From NCBI GenBank assembly GCA_035235625.1, contig CP141150.1, positions 32,566,756 to 32,630,755 of the forward strand: DNA of 64,000 nucleotides. The letters are read 5' to 3'. The notes beneath the pieces are model-generated. The model saw only the letters and a program-made list of their open reading frames with translations, ran no database searches and was not told the DNA's origin. Below are positions 50,270 to 62,836 of the stretch, in pieces (positions within the stretch are counted from its first letter, which is position 1; each line of letters begins with the position of its first letter). Position numbers and translations under genes: made by a program. The DNA is from Saururus chinensis (taxonomy: Eukaryota; Streptophyta; Magnoliopsida; Piperales; Saururaceae).

Positions 50270-50540
50270 CCCCCCCTCTTATATTAATAGGTCTATTTAG
50301 TTTGAGTGTTGTTTATATGAGCCCAAGCTCACGCACGCTTGCATGAGACTGAGCTCTATGGGCAATCAAATTTATATTATAAGCCATCAAATTTATATCT
50401 AATAGCCTATAGGGCCCGAGCTTACACAAACGCGCATAAGCTCGGGCTCATATAATTTTTTTTATTTAATTTTTTTAAATAAACTAAAATTAATTTATTT
50501 CAAAACATTAAATAAAACTATTAATGTAAAACGGTGGGAG
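50270..50540. mobile_element. Stowaway-type MITE with an inner palindrome, 271 bp
   Basis: Left CCCCCCTCTTATATTAATAG and right TATTAATG...ACGGTGGGAG are inverse-related ends, flanked by TA (50268-50269 and 50541-50542). Unit A has the empty site at about 20694-20716. Inside is a second inverted pair, TATATGAGCCCAAGCT and AGCTCGGGCTCATATA (about 50312-50455), suggesting a nested insertion. Confidence 0.75.
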
Positions 50541-51350
50541 TAATTAATTGAAATACCACTAATCTCCATAGCTAAATGTTCCTCTCCAATGGGTCACTAC
50601 AATTGTAGTTGGGAATAGAGAAATCCAGCCGTGTGTGGGAGTTTTTGCCTAAACATTATGCTTTGATATGGTTGTTGAATACTACGTCAGCACAGTCCAA
50701 TTTTCCTGGCCATTCTAAGAGGTGTCAAGGCTCCAACAGCGTCTTTGCCCGATAACTTTTAATCATAAACTCTTAACTTTAATCATCCACACTCCTATTG
50801 TGTGGCTTGCCAGTAACGGAATAAGCAAGCAACTTAGAATAAAGGGATTCCACCAGTTCTCAAGATAATGAGATTGCACTCCTCTCAGAGGACACCTGAC
50901 AAAGGAAAATCATCTGATCACGAAAAAATTACACTGAAAGACATAATAAAATGATTACCCTTGTTGGAAACTTCTGTCGTTTCAACCAATGTGAACATCT
51001 TTCAGAGTCGCGATAGTTTGCCTTGTAATTCTTTCTATTTTTTTTCCTAATCCAAGTGGTACATTACGTATTGTCATATTCATGTAATGCTAATTAATTG
51101 GCTAAAAGAATATCTAATAGGGTAAACATCAGATATGTGGATTCAAACTAGGAACTCTTCCAGTTGACCCTCATAGACAATTACTCGAATTGCTCTTCTT
51201 TTGCAAGCTTCACCAGCTGATCGCGTTTCAAAATTGTGTGCTCAATTTTACAAACCGTGCATTGTACAATAATATGTCCCAGGCTCTTCATGCAATAAAT
51301 CCAAGTTCCCTGCAAACCATCAGAACATATTGCAATAATTATCACCAGTA

Positions 51351-54300
51351 TCAGCCCAGAAAATTTACAACTTTAGGACCATGTTTTCTCTTGGGGTTTT
51401 GAACGGTATTTTTCCCTGTATCTTCATGAATTGTTATGTCCTTTTTGCTAGGGTTATTCATGTCCTCCACAAAATCATCCTCAAGATCATCGCCACTGGC
51501 AAAAGTTATCTTTTGCCCCTGCCCGACATTAAAGAGTTTTGCTGAAAAGGACCATGAAAAGGGTATTAGCCAAACAATTTCAAAGGCAGATCTTCCTCAA
51601 ATTCAGATAAACACGGAGAGAACAATTTAAGAATGACTCTCATCTTACATCTCATGCTATTGTCAACTCCAGCATCAGTTCTTTTCTTGCCTTTGTCCGG
51701 ACAATCTTTAGCCAGATGTGTAACACCACCACAAATCTTGCATGAACCTCCCTGACAGTACAAGAAATTGGTTAAAAGCACACAAAAAAGACTCAAATCT
51801 TTTTATAGGTCAGGACTCACTCACCCTTCATATGCTATGCCATGGGGATTTGACCCCGCAACCTCTCCCTCAAGAGGAAGATATCCAACCAACCAGCACA
51901 ACTGGCTGGATTGGCAAAAAGAAAAAAACACTTCATTAAGTTAAACATAAAGCATGCTTAATCTATGTCTTTGTTATAATCAAATAGACTAATCACTTAA
52001 AAACAAATTGTTGTGTTGTGTGTAAAAAACTTATTTTCTTGAGTGAAATGGTGACCCATGGCTGAGGTAAAATATAAAGCTATGCTTGTGTTATGTCCCA
52101 ACCTAGGGGGACTATGCCCCACCTACGGGCCCTGCCTAGTGGATTAATTATAGGATTAAGTTATATTTAAGGTGTCTTTTGAATAACTGGGCCTTAGGGT
52201 TATTGTTAGGTAGCCAATCTATGATCTCTATATAATGTAAGGACTTAGTCCTAAGTGAGGTTATAGAATGAATTACTCTAGTCTTAATCCTTTGTCTCTC
52301 TTCCCTTTTTCCTTTTTCCTGGCCGCCATGCCGTTGTGGTCACTGGACCACAACAGCTTGTTGCGTGACATATGGGTCACATGAGTGAAAATTTCTCAAA
52401 AAGTGTTGGTATACATGGGCAAACCAAACACAAGAAGATTGTTATTTCCTTTGGCATCATTGTCAGAGTGTTGCCCTATATGCCACATTATCTGGCAAAC
52501 CATGAATTGTTTCAGCCATTGTGAGTTTGAGAGGGAGTTATGGTAGCAATGGTGTATTCTATTGAACTTATCCTACTACAGTATAGAACCAGTTAGTAAA
52601 TGAATTTAATTTATTGTATTCCTTCCCACTCACTTCTTTGCATATACATTTACATGAATTGTTTATGTTATTGTGAGTTAAGAATCAACATGTAATCATC
52701 AGAAGTCCATTCACTTGATGCCACAGCAAAGATGTCAAGTTCCCACATCCCACAGTCAATTCATGCTAAGACAACATGCTACTTATAAGTAATATGAAAT
52801 TTACCATCTAATGTCGGGTGAAATTGTCCCAATAAGAAATCCTCATTGCTCATTATTAAAAAAGCAGAGAATTAAGCCACTCACAAAATCCTGGTTGTCA
52901 ACTAAGACCAACGGTGGTACTGAAAAGAGTCACAAGTACCTTTGGATATATTCCACGAGTATTCTTTGGGCAGTCTTTGCTCAAGTGTCCATGCTCATTG
53001 CAGATGAAACAAGTGGCAAATTTAGTACCCCCTACAGTCATATAATACCATCACAATAAAATAAGGGCAAAAAATTCTATCATTCACGAAAATTTTTAAC
53101 TGGGCCAGTTATTTTACATATATAACCCTGACATTAAGATAGAGAATCAGAACAAATATATAAAAGAATAAAAATGAAAGTCAAAAGTAAAATTCAACTT
53201 GACTATATATCTTTCAATGCAGCAGTCTTTGTGCCGGTTTCCTGGCCATAGATACTGATTTGGTCCTTTTTTCAGTAGTGCCAGTAAAGCATAACTCTAA
53301 ATATGTTTACTCAGTTGAAATCATAATTACCAGCAAATTCTCCTCATCTCTTCACGTCCCATTTTCCAAAATATCCCACTCAAAACATTACCGTGAAATC
53401 CTTTTTCTCATGCAAATTTTAACTGAAATCACATATCCCATCCCCTTTCCCTTTTCCCATTCTGTTTCCTTTTCCTAATTCGCAACTTTGGTTACAACTG
53501 TTTAGAAAGCTCACAGAATGCCATCACATAAAATAAGATAGGTCCGGCAATGATTCGGGTGATGTTACAGAAAAATAAAAGAAGAAAATGAAACTTAGGT
53601 TTGTTTAGCCATTCTAAAAGAATTTCGTATGTAACTATAGTTACCATGTCCTAATAAGTTAATTTGAGCAATAATTCCAGTTAGAGTGTTAAAAATCCAA
53701 AAAATGATAGCTCGGTCACATTTGCCATGTTATATTTTTCTTTCAATATTTATTATCAGCAACCTTGGGAAAATTTTATAACACCTTTATTTGTGTTTTA
53801 AATTTTAAAAGCAGTTTTGTCTAAACAAAAGTGTAGATGGTTTGGCAAGGGTATTTGCACAGTGCCATGCACCAGTAACCAGCAACCACCATACATATGT
53901 TGTCTTTTTATTAGATAGACTTGAGATCCATATAATTATGAGGCACGTCTCTTAATCCTTCCCCCAACATTTCTTTCAAGTATCAAAATTGTAACTTGAC
54001 AAACACCAATCATCAAGCCCTCAATTCGTCATAGTTTATACTACTTCCTCACCATTTAGTAGTCACAAACCATCACTTCACACAACTCCAACATTATTTA
54101 TGGTGGTTCTACAAGATAGCTACATCCTCTCATTGGCTCCATTATAAGATTCTGTTTTCGTAGTTATTCAGCCAAATATTAAATTTATGTATTAAAATCT
54201 ACTAAGTGAATCAAAAGTAAGTAGTTAACTATGATAACACAGACATGGAAGAAGAATTACCATCTTGAAGAGGTTGGGGACATTTGGAAAGGGAATGTCC

Positions 54301-55882
54301 AGATTCACCACAATTATAACAATACTTCTTGTCACTACCTTCTCCTTTATTTGGACAGTTTTTTAGACTATGTCCGCGTTTCCGACAAAGCAAGCAAATC
54401 TGAAAAGAAAATAAACATATTACTTACCTGAGAAAATATTCCATAGCTACAATTATAGCTCTTTGGCATGCTAGACACATAGAGAGCAAAGAACAATACA
54501 GCCATTTTTTTTGTGAATATATAAAGATAAATGTCAAGTTAATAAGAAAGGAGATGACTATGCTATCTCTTACGAAAGAGTTGGCACAAAACAGGCCAGA
54601 ATGGAAGCGTAAGATCCATATCGCCGACCCTGAATTTATAAGAAAATGCACTACTTGATCATGATTATGATATAAAATAAAATGTCGCGCTGTGTTAAAA
54701 TTTCACTTAGATGAGGTAGAATTTAGCAGAAAGATTTTCTGCTGCTAACCAAAATGATACCCCTTCTCATCTTTACTATAAACTGATTAAATTTGCAAAA
54801 GCTAATCCAAACTGGTCACACCCCTTAAGCATGTAAATCACCTAGAAAACAGATAAAAGGCATGGAATGGAAGTGTCCCATGATAAAATTTCCCCTAAAT
54901 ATATCAGGTTCCTTCAATTGGTGAGAACTATATTCCGCACTCATTAGCAAAAGTCAGCCTGAACAAATCATATGGCAAAGCAAGTATTATTGATTATTTT
55001 CTATTCGATACTACTTTCCTAACACTTTTTATGTACTCAGACAACCCTCCTAGTTGCATATTTTTTATGGGACTGCCAACCCCATCATTCACAAAGATGA
55101 TGAAGCCAGCGACCTGCCCAATAATTAAAAAAAAAAACAGCCATTCTATATACCTTTATTCGCTAAAGACATAAGACCATGATGGGAGCTCCAGCAGCTC
55201 TTATTTCACCAATGAAATTTAGAGACATAAATACAGAATCGAGTGACAAATCCAAGTTACGAAAAAAAACTAACTTCAAAGTAACCTAAAAACATTTGAC
55301 AGATATTGGATGTTGATACTGAATAATACCAACAACTTGCTCCAAATGTTTCTTCCCCGACATAATTATGGTTATCGTCCATGAGGCATGAGTTAATCAA
55401 ATTAAGTACAAGTACACGTGCTTAATCCCATCACCAATAAATTGATATTCAGAACTACCTACCACGACCATGAAACCATACATCGTTTGGTATTGAATAT
55501 TATGACAAAAAACCCAGAGAAAAACAAAAAACAATACGCAAAGGACTCTAAACCAGACCTTGTTCTTCTCCCACTCGGCCTTTTTGGGGCAGAGCTTGGC
55601 AATGTGATCCTGAGCCTTGCAGATGAAGCAGCTCTCTCCCGGCTTCATGCCGGGCACCCGAAGTGGGTGCCTTTTCATCTCATTCCACGATTTCCTCATC
55701 TGGGTCGTCTCATCCCTGGAATTGTTTGGCTTAAAACTCTTCCTTTTGCCCATTTTCCGGCTCTTGGTCTTGTGGGTCTTGGTCGACGGATTCAGAGGAG
55801 GTGGGTTCTCAGCCTTGCGGAACATCTCCGGGTGCTCCTCCTTGAGCCGCTTCCGTGCAAGTTTCTGCCTTTTGCTCACCAT
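51351..55882 (-). CDS. CCHC zinc-knuckle protein (ZCCHC9-like), five exons
   Basis: Minus-strand exons are 55882-55559, 54399-54261, 53031-52940, 51751-51649 and 51541-51351. All have GT-AG junctions and the phases join without a stop, giving 282 residues. Five C-X2-C-X4-H-X4-C knuckles are visible: CFICKAQDHIAKLC (85-98), CLLCRKRGHSLKNC (110-123), CYNCGESGHSLSKC (135-148), CFICNEHGHLSKDC (162-175) and CKICGGVTHLAKDC (189-202). The N-terminus (MVSKRQKLARKRLKEEHPE) is Lys/Arg-rich and looks nuclear/nucleolar. The C-terminus is acidic then basic (GDDLEDDF, PKRKHGPKVVNFLG). Length, knuckle number and gene shape match the conserved eukaryotic ZCCHC9 family (271 residues in human), thought to bind nucleic acid. 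A role in rRNA metabolism is inference. Introns exceed 1.1 kb except the last (107 bp). Confidence 0.9.
51800..51915 (-). repeat. tRNA-derived SINE-like sequence in intron 3 of the zinc-knuckle gene
   Basis: The minus strand has GGTTGCGGGGTCAAATCCCC, a good B-box, downstream of a TGGTTGGTTGGATA stretch that could be a degenerate A-box. A full tRNA fold is not possible. Ends are not defined. Confidence 0.5.
52089..52355 (+). mobile_element. Short solo LTR (267 bp) in intron 3 of the zinc-knuckle gene, 5-bp TSD
   Basis: Starts TGTTATGTCCC and ends GGACCACAACA, flanked by a perfect GCTTG duplication (52084-52088 and 52356-52360). A TATA-like CTATATAATG lies near 52236. The length is typical of small copia or TRIM LTRs. 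It is antisense to the host gene and away from the splice sites. Confidence 0.88.
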
Positions 55883-56035
55883 TTCTTATAATTTCGCAGT
55901 TTCTGATAGAGAAATAGCGTATTCCTTCGTTCTTCTTTGAGCTTTCGATGGCAGCAGCACGCTGGTAACAGCGGAAGAAGAAGACGAAGAAGCAGAAGAG
56001 GCATGCATTGCTGTGGCCGCTACCCTAGTGATAAT
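55883..56035 (-). promoter_or_regulatory. Proximal upstream region of the zinc-knuckle gene
   Basis: Only about 150 bp separate the start codon (55882) from the transposon nest. No clear TATA box is seen on the minus strand. The region around 55945-56010 is rich in GAAGAAG-type purines on + (CTTCTTC on -). A normal promoter would have to lie inside or beyond the inserted DNA, or be very short. Confidence 0.35.
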
Positions 56036-56201
56036 CATAGAAGGCCGTATCGACTGATACGGGCTGTATCGGTCGAAACGTACGTATTAATTAGTGATAC
56101 GCCTCCTATAATATTTTAGGATGCGTATTAGTTGTATCAGTTACGATGCGTTACATGCGTATTAGTTGTATCAGCTGTAGTATATTGATATGGCTTATAT
56201 G

Positions 56202-57823
56202 TAGGGGTGTTAACGAGCCGAGTTGAGCCGAGTATTAGGCTGTTTCGGCTTGAGCTCGAATTGCTGAAGCTCGGCTTAAAGCTCGAATAAACTCGAACTT
56301 TTTAGCTCGAGCTCGGCTCGAATTAGAAATCTAAAGCTTGGCTCGAGCTCGAGCTCGAACCTGTATAAGTAAATCATAAGCCTTGGCTCGAGCTGGGCTC
56401 GAACTGGGCTCCAACTAAAAAAATAAAAATAATATATATATAATATAAAGTATATGAAGTATCATATATACTAATATATTTTTAGTATTAAATATTAATA
56501 TATATACTTAAACAAGTATTATGACTACACCATGAATATTTGATTATATTCACTATGAAAAAGAAAACTATGACAAATAAGTTTTAGTTACATATGCTAA
56601 AAAAATGCAACATTATTATTTTTCTCTCTTGATGTACATATAATCACTAAAAAAGATGTAAAAAATAAAAAATTATTTAGGCAACATTGTCATCTACTTT
56701 TTTGTGTTTTCTTTTTTTTACATGTTTATAAATCACTAATAAAAAAGGTATTCTATAATCTTAGTGTGCCTCTAAAAAATTCTGAAGTACATGTAATAAA
56801 GATATACATTTTGTAAGATGAGGATGGTCCCAATGTCATGCTTCAACTTTTAAAAGAATATCTAATCATTCTTTTCTAAACTAAGGTTGGTCCACAAATG
56901 CCATGTTTCTTTTAAAATTATTTTTAAGTATATTAGTGTGATATCATGTTGACCATTTGTCATATACTTATAGCTTCATTTGGTTTTTCAATTGAACTAA
57001 TTTTAGTCTATCTTCAAGAATCAAATAGCCCTATTAATTTGGAACAAAAGGAGTATATTAGTGTTTGCATCTCCAATATTTTTATTTTTATAAAATATAT
57101 ATCATATATAAAAATTATATATCTGTTATAATTTAACAATGATATATATCATGAAATTTTTTTATATGAGTTTAGACTCTCGTACGTCAGCATGATCAAA
57201 AACATTATAGGCCATCAGATCGAGATCCAAATGCGCAAGAAGACATAAACTAATCTACCTCCCGAGTTATGTGTGTTCTTATATCGTAATATGATGATGT
57301 ATGCCATCTATACTCACATAGTCATTAGTGAGCCTTGACTCATATAAACGAGTCTCATATATCAATACGATACATAGTATTAGTATATAAATATGTGATT
57401 ATACGTCGTTTTATATATTCCATTTGTCTTAGATTAATAGCTCAATTAGATTTTTCAAAATGAACTAATCAAATAGAGCTATTAATCTAAGAACGGAGGG
57501 AGTATGCTATAAATATATATTTAAATTAACAATTATGTTTATATAAAATATGAATATATATACATTATTTATTTTATATATATTATTTATATATAATTTT
57601 GAAATTATATTCGAGTTCGAGCTCGAGCTCGAGCCGAGTAGCATCGAGTTCGAGTTTTATTCGAACCGAGCCGAGTCGAGCAGGGGTCAGCTCGAACTCG
57701 GCTCGAACTTATTCGAGCTCGAATCGAGTTCGAGTCGAGCTTGATTCGAATCGAGTTTAACTCGAGCCAAGCCTAACCGAGCCGAGTTTGCTCACGAGCT
57801 AGCTCGGCTCATTTACAGCCCTA
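56202..57823. mobile_element. Nested non-autonomous hAT element, 1622 bp, 8-bp TSD
   Basis: Ends TAGGGGTGTTAACGAGCCGAG-type at the left and CTCGGCTCATTTACAGCCCTA-type at the right are inverse with few mismatches. The perfect target duplication is CTTATATG (56194-56201 and 57824-57831). Both subterminal zones are dense in GAGCTCGAGC/GCTCGAACTCG repeats. The interior is AT-rich with no coding capacity. It interrupts the outer element. Confidence 0.95.
57418..57502. mobile_element. Tiny Stowaway MITE inside the nested hAT element
   Basis: TTGTCTTAGATTAATAGCTC at the left and GAGCTATTAATCTAAGAACGG followed by AGGGAG-TA at the right are inverse. About 85 bp in total, so almost only termini. This is the third nesting level. 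Confidence 0.75.
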
Positions 57824-58627
57824 CTTATATGTATTAATATTATATTAAAAATTAATTTTTTATTTTAAAAATAATTTTAAATTAAAAAAATTAATTTTTT
57901 TAAAATTATTTTCTTAAAAATAAAAATACAATTTAAACTTAACTTCTTTGAAAGTTTAAGTTTTAGTTATATTAAAAATAATAATTTTAAAGTTATATGA
58001 GATCAATATAAGTAGGTTTATATAATTTACATAATTATTTTTTTTTGCATATAGTGATCTACAAATATACATTTATTTAAACATATAACTTATACTCATA
58101 TTAAATATATTATTTATTTTAAAAATAAATTAATTTTAAAGTACTTAATTTGGGAAAGAATGACCAATAATTTATATTAGACGGAGAGTATAATAATATA
58201 TAGTTATAAATGAACTAATTTTAGAATACTTATATCAGTTGATATGACATTATATGGTCTTATTATGCTCTAAAAGAAGTATTATAATGATATATTATTA
58301 GTTATAATATTTTTTTATGTTTATAAAAGAGTTTATGCTTGTTTCGGTGCATACCAAGTGTATCATCGGCACATACCCGTATCTATAGTCATCGACACTC
58401 TCATGCGTATCGATACGGCCTTCCATGGTGATAATAAATCTTGGCCCACAGTCGGATGGGCTTTGTCAAGCCCACATACATGGAAGTAGGCCCTTGTCAA
58501 ATTTGTACCTTGTGATCGACCCATGAAGAGGAAAAATTTACCCTGAGCCCATTTCCTATGGACCCACCTTTATATATGTGTCCCGAAAGAACTGCATGTG
58601 GGCCAGTGGGTCCTATTCTCACATTTT

Positions 58628-58906
58628 AGGGGTGCTTACGAACGTTCATGGTCCATTTATCCATGTATGTCTGCATTTGTGTCCATTTTTATATTGAGCG
58701 GAGTTTTTTTGTCCGTGCCAGATAGGAACTATAATTTTGGTTCGTCCTAATATATAGCTGTGTCCAACCTATTTTTGTATCCGCAGACATTCGTATATGC
58801 TGCTCTTTACCAATTACACTTGGCAAACACAGATAGCATACATATAATTGACGGAAGAATGCGGACATGCCTCTATTCGTATCTGTATTTGTCCGTAAGC
58901 ACCCCT
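58628..58906. mobile_element. Short TIR element, hAT-like ends
   Basis: AGGGGTGCTTACGAAC at the left and GTCCGTAAGCACCCCT at the right are inverse with one mismatch. GTCCA/GTCCG motifs repeat at both ends, like the element at 33739-34404. The 8-bp target duplication is not recognisable. Confidence 0.7.
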
Positions 58907-59524
58907 CCACACAAAGGCCCTCGCGCCTCGACACGAGAAATTATTTAGTACTCCTGTAGTGCCATGTGGAATTTACTCCAATCAATAGTTCACATAATGG
59001 GGGAGCACCTCCTACTCAATATTGAGTACTAAATAATTAATTTTTCCTCTACACGAGTGTATGTAGTATGTTTTATTTATAGTTTTGTATAATCTCGTGA
59101 ATCAACCTGAGTCACAGATAAACAATTGCACTAAATGTCATTGATTTAATGAAATATGCAACTTGTGTTGCTTCAGTAGCAGATTACAACTCCAACAAAT
59201 ATATATAGGTTGCAGGCTGAGAGGCTTATCTAGCCCAAAAAAGATGATGAAGTGGGACTTGTTCTTCTCATTAGTCAAAGATGTTGGTCGTGAGATATTC
59301 CAACCATTGATAAATTGTTTTGGGTCCATTTTCCCTTATAGCAAAAAAAAGGTCATGGAAAGGTAGCCAATTTCTTAGTCTTGTTTTTCAGGTATGTTCC
59401 GATGAGGTTTGTCATTTGTTTAGTTTAATTTAAATGAGACACTAGGAACGATCAATCGGTATTTTATAATCAGTAGTAGTCAAGTCCAATAGCTTGAACG
59501 GTTGGTCATCATGTTTGAGAAATT

Positions 59525-59648
59525 GATTGGTCCTTTACTCATCAAGTCTGGCAGCTCAAACGATCAATAGGTCCTTTAGTCGTCAAGTCCACTAGCTCAA
59601 ACAATCAATCGATCCTTTAGTCATCAAGTCTAGTAGCTTGAATGATGA
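59525..59648. repeat. 41-bp tandem repeat, three degenerate units
   Basis: The CCTTTAGTCATCAAGTC-type core recurs at 59532, 59573 and 59614, a regular 41-bp period. Confidence 0.8.
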
Positions 59649-60847
59649 ATCTCCATATTCAAGCGATCGATTGGTCCTCTAGTTATATGTAAGGTCATTC
59701 AGCCCTATTTTGGAATTGATGAATAACTAATTCCCCTTTCTCCTTTCCTCCACTACATCATCCCCTTCGCCCTTCATTCTCTTCCTTCCAACCCCTCGTC
59801 GGGTCTGGCATGAATACCTACTTCCCCTTTATCCTCTCTTTCCATTTTCCCTCCTCCAATTCTTACTAATTTGGGTTATATATATATATTACATGTAGTA
59901 TTGAGTTTTCCTTAGTATGTGGGAGAGTTTAATACCGTTCTTTATCTAGAGGGTCACCACAATGCCTCTAGCTCGAATACCTTGCTAAGGTGAAAAACTA
60001 CAAGATGTGGCCTCCTTTTCAAGAAAACACAACATAATTAAACTACTAATAACACAAATTAATCAAGCATGCAAAAATACAAACACACTAGTGATTTTAC
60101 ATGGAAACCCAAATTGGAAAAAAAAACCACAGTCAACCTATCCTTTGGCTGGACGAATTGCACTATGAAGTTGAGAACTTACAAGACTCAAACAATCAAC
60201 CTCTAAACACACTAGAATTCTCTTCTCTAGTTATTTGTTGGCCACCAAGACACATTCTTGATATTTTTTCCTTTCAAGTTTGATCTATGTCTTCTTCAAT
60301 AGCACTCCACCAATTAAAGCCCTATTCGATTGTGGTGATGAAACTCTTTCAAGGATTCTTTATGAATAAGTCTTTTTAGCAACTATGTTGTATTATGATG
60401 TGTGTTTCTAATTACTCTTTTCAATTCATATGAAGATTATCATCCAAAGTACTAACCTCCCTATTGATTTTCTCTCAAATATTTAGGGTGGTTTGGGAAG
60501 AACTTAGGCAAAGTAGGTCTTTTTTTTCCTCATAAAATTTCCTTCCTTTGTGTTTAATTCGTCATAAAAAACCCTTATATAGTCACTTGAATTAGCTAGG
60601 GTTTCAGTATTCTAATAGGAATTGCTCCCAATTTGATTCAAAACAAGTAATTATGACACAGTGATTGATCGTTCTACAGGACAATCAATCATTCCCTATT
60701 CTATTTGAACTCAAATATACAATCGATTAGGTTATTGGAATATGTCTGCTTAATTTGTCAATTGATCCTTTAAGACTGTGATCGATTGTTCAAGTTACTA
60801 GACTCCTTCTACTCAACATTTGATGCATCTCACCACTTGGCAAATGA

Positions 60848-62827
60848 TGTAATACCCTATATTTTTCTAAAATTATTAGTCATCGGTGACCCATCGATGT
60901 GTTGATAGACTTGTGAATGGAACTCAAGAAATTTTCATCAGTAGACTCATCGTCGTGTCGATGGAACTGCTAATGGTAATGCATGCATGCAATTACTCAT
61001 GAATATGAGGCAGTTAATCAGTTTTGAATTTCGTGGGTACTTATGATAATATTTAAGACATGGGAATAGAGTGAGAAGAGGAAAAAGGAGTCCAAAGGAA
61101 GACTTGCGTCCAGAGAAGAGAGTAGAAGATGGCTGAGAGTGAAGTGAATGCCGAAAAATCGAGTGAAGCTCGCATTTCAAGGTCAGATGACTTTATGAAC
61201 TTAATATCTTCTCAAATTAATGTAGTTGTGGATTTTCTTCATGATTTTCATAATTTGCGTTGAATATAATGCCAACTTGAGTGAAGTGAGTGTGATTTAT
61301 ATTTTTTTTACTCAAATTCATGGGTTTTACTATATTAAGGAATAAAACCATAGTTTGGGTCGATGGTTTCTTCTTTTGTGAAAGATTTTCAATGTGTATA
61401 TATATGAATATGATTTTTTGAAATAAAAAAGAGCATCGGGGCATGATTCTGATCGTTGATAAAGTTATTAACGTGTCGATGGTGACGTCGACGAAAGGAA
61501 GAAGATGAATAGTGCTCATTCATGTGTGTGTTGTATGCATGTTGTTTTTTGTCATCGACAGTGTAAAGATGCTTCGACAAGTCATTAGTGAGAATGACAC
61601 AATAATGTTGTTCCACTATTGGTAGGGTTTGACGTGCCGATGAACTCACTGATGAATATATGTGAGGGTGCCAACCTGTTTGTCAAGTCATCGATGGAGA
61701 AAGGTACCGACTTGTTAGTGAAGTCAGTGATGGAGATTAACATCTCTATCAGTGATAGTCGACGGGTTAGCGGTGAAGGTACCGACCTGTCCATATAGTT
61801 ACTGATAGATTCTATTGGTAAGGTTTGACACTTTAGTGAACTCACCAATAGTTATCGGTGAGGTCATCGACCTATCCATGAGGTTACTGATAAACATCAT
61901 AGTCACTGTTGGCAGGGTTCGACATGCCGATGAGTTCACTGATGGTCATCGATGGGGTCATCGACAGGTCACTTATACATATATTATTTAGAGGTTAGAA
62001 TCCCCAATGTATGTATATGAGATTGATGATTGTAATAAATGGGTGCCCAAAAGACTTTACATGCGACAACTAAGGTCATAGGAACCCTTGGTGCCTTGGT
62101 TCCAAAAGCGAGTCATTAGCCACATCGACAAAAGGGGGTTGGTACGAAAGATGACCAAAGTCTTTTAGCTTTATAAAAATCAGAGTTATGTAGAACCGCT
62201 TCTTGGCCTAGGAGTCGTGTTCGAATAGACTAGATCATTAAAAGATAATTGGTCTCGTGCAACACAATATAGGAGGTTTCGATGATCATGGAAAGTTGAA
62301 ATCTTAATACTAGGTCCATGAGCTCTAGTGAACTTTTACTTCATCGCATAGATGAGGAGAGGCAGACTTTAGTGCGCTGAGGTCAATATGTGGTAACCCA
62401 ATATCTAGGAGTGCGACACTCCTAGATGAGGTCATCGTGTTTAGAGAACCTTCAAGAAGGGTTTTGCTTGCAAATGAAATAAATAATGTGAAAGGTATAT
62501 ATTCTTTATATGGTGATGAATCGACTGGTTTCCTAATGAAAATTTTATGGTATGTTGATCGAGTTTTATGCTTCTTTAATATTAATATCCCACTGAGTAT
62601 TTTAATACACTCAACATCTTTTGTGGTGTAGGTGTTTGGATCAAGACTCGAAGGTATGTGAAAGGTTGTAGTGAAGATTTACTCTATATTTGTGGAGATA
62701 CTTTAGCTAAGTTTGATTAGGCATGTGATTGTGTTATTTCTCTTTTATTGATTTAGATGTTAATTGTAAACTTGCGGGTCATGTGAATATTTTAATATAA
62801 TAGTTATATAAATATTAATTAGAGATA
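60848..62827 (+). repeat. Ty3-gypsy LTR-like sequence, copy 2
   Basis: Starts TGTAATACCC, an LTR-like start, and shares colinear blocks with 36960-37870 (e.g. ATGTAGAACCGCTTC..., ATTGGTCTCGTGCAAC...). TTGGTATCA, a primer-binding-site-like motif, follows at 62828-62836. The interior at about 61570-61990 is a degenerate array of CATCGATGG/ACTGATG-type phrases. No gag follows here, so it is a solo or truncated LTR. The right end is approximate. Confidence 0.6.
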
Positions 62828-62836
62828 TTGGTATCA

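Larger units (their letters stand above)
39400..51070 (+). repeat. AAE3: Segmental duplication unit C (contains AAE3 copy C)
   Basis: Extends furthest on the left, sharing its first about 600 bp only with B'. Then it is colinear with A and B up to the 3' blocks at about 50560-51000, which match about 20710-21320 of A and, in part, about 31080-31260 of B. It carries its own solo LTR, MITEs and palindrome. Confidence 0.85.
48012..51350. other. 3' region of copy C up to the zinc-knuckle gene, no gene
   Basis: Duplicated 3' flank and AT-rich DNA. Contains the GTGGGCAGGA block (about 48175), a MITE-like inverted pair (about 48487-48720), a short tandem-like GGCGGGGTGGATA/GGCAGGGTGGATA pair (about 49289 and 49366), and a Stowaway-like element at 50270-50540. 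No supported open frame. Confidence 0.5.
56036..58427. mobile_element. Outer TIR element of a transposon nest, 8-bp TSD
   Basis: The left end CATAGAAGGCCGTATCGA and the right end TCGATACGGCCTTCCATG are inverse (one mismatch). The flanking 8-bp duplication GTGATAAT (56028-56035 and 58428-58435) is perfect, which favours the hAT superfamily. The outer element's own sequence (about 760 bp once the inner insertion is removed) is rich in GATACG/CGTATC motifs at both ends. No transposase. Confidence 0.85.
58436..60847. other. AT-rich intergenic DNA, no gene
   Basis: Contains the short hAT-like MITE at about 58628-58906, a 41-bp tandem repeat at about 59525-59645, a (TA)n run near 59878 and a dispersed-repeat-like block (about 60085-60250). 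Open frames at 58689-59366 and 60101-60283 have no recognisable family. Confidence 0.45.

Noticed and set aside
55418-55940. Plus-strand frames opposite exon 1 of the zinc-knuckle gene
   Set aside because: Antisense shadows of the real minus-strand exon, which carries the CCHC motif and a proper donor site.
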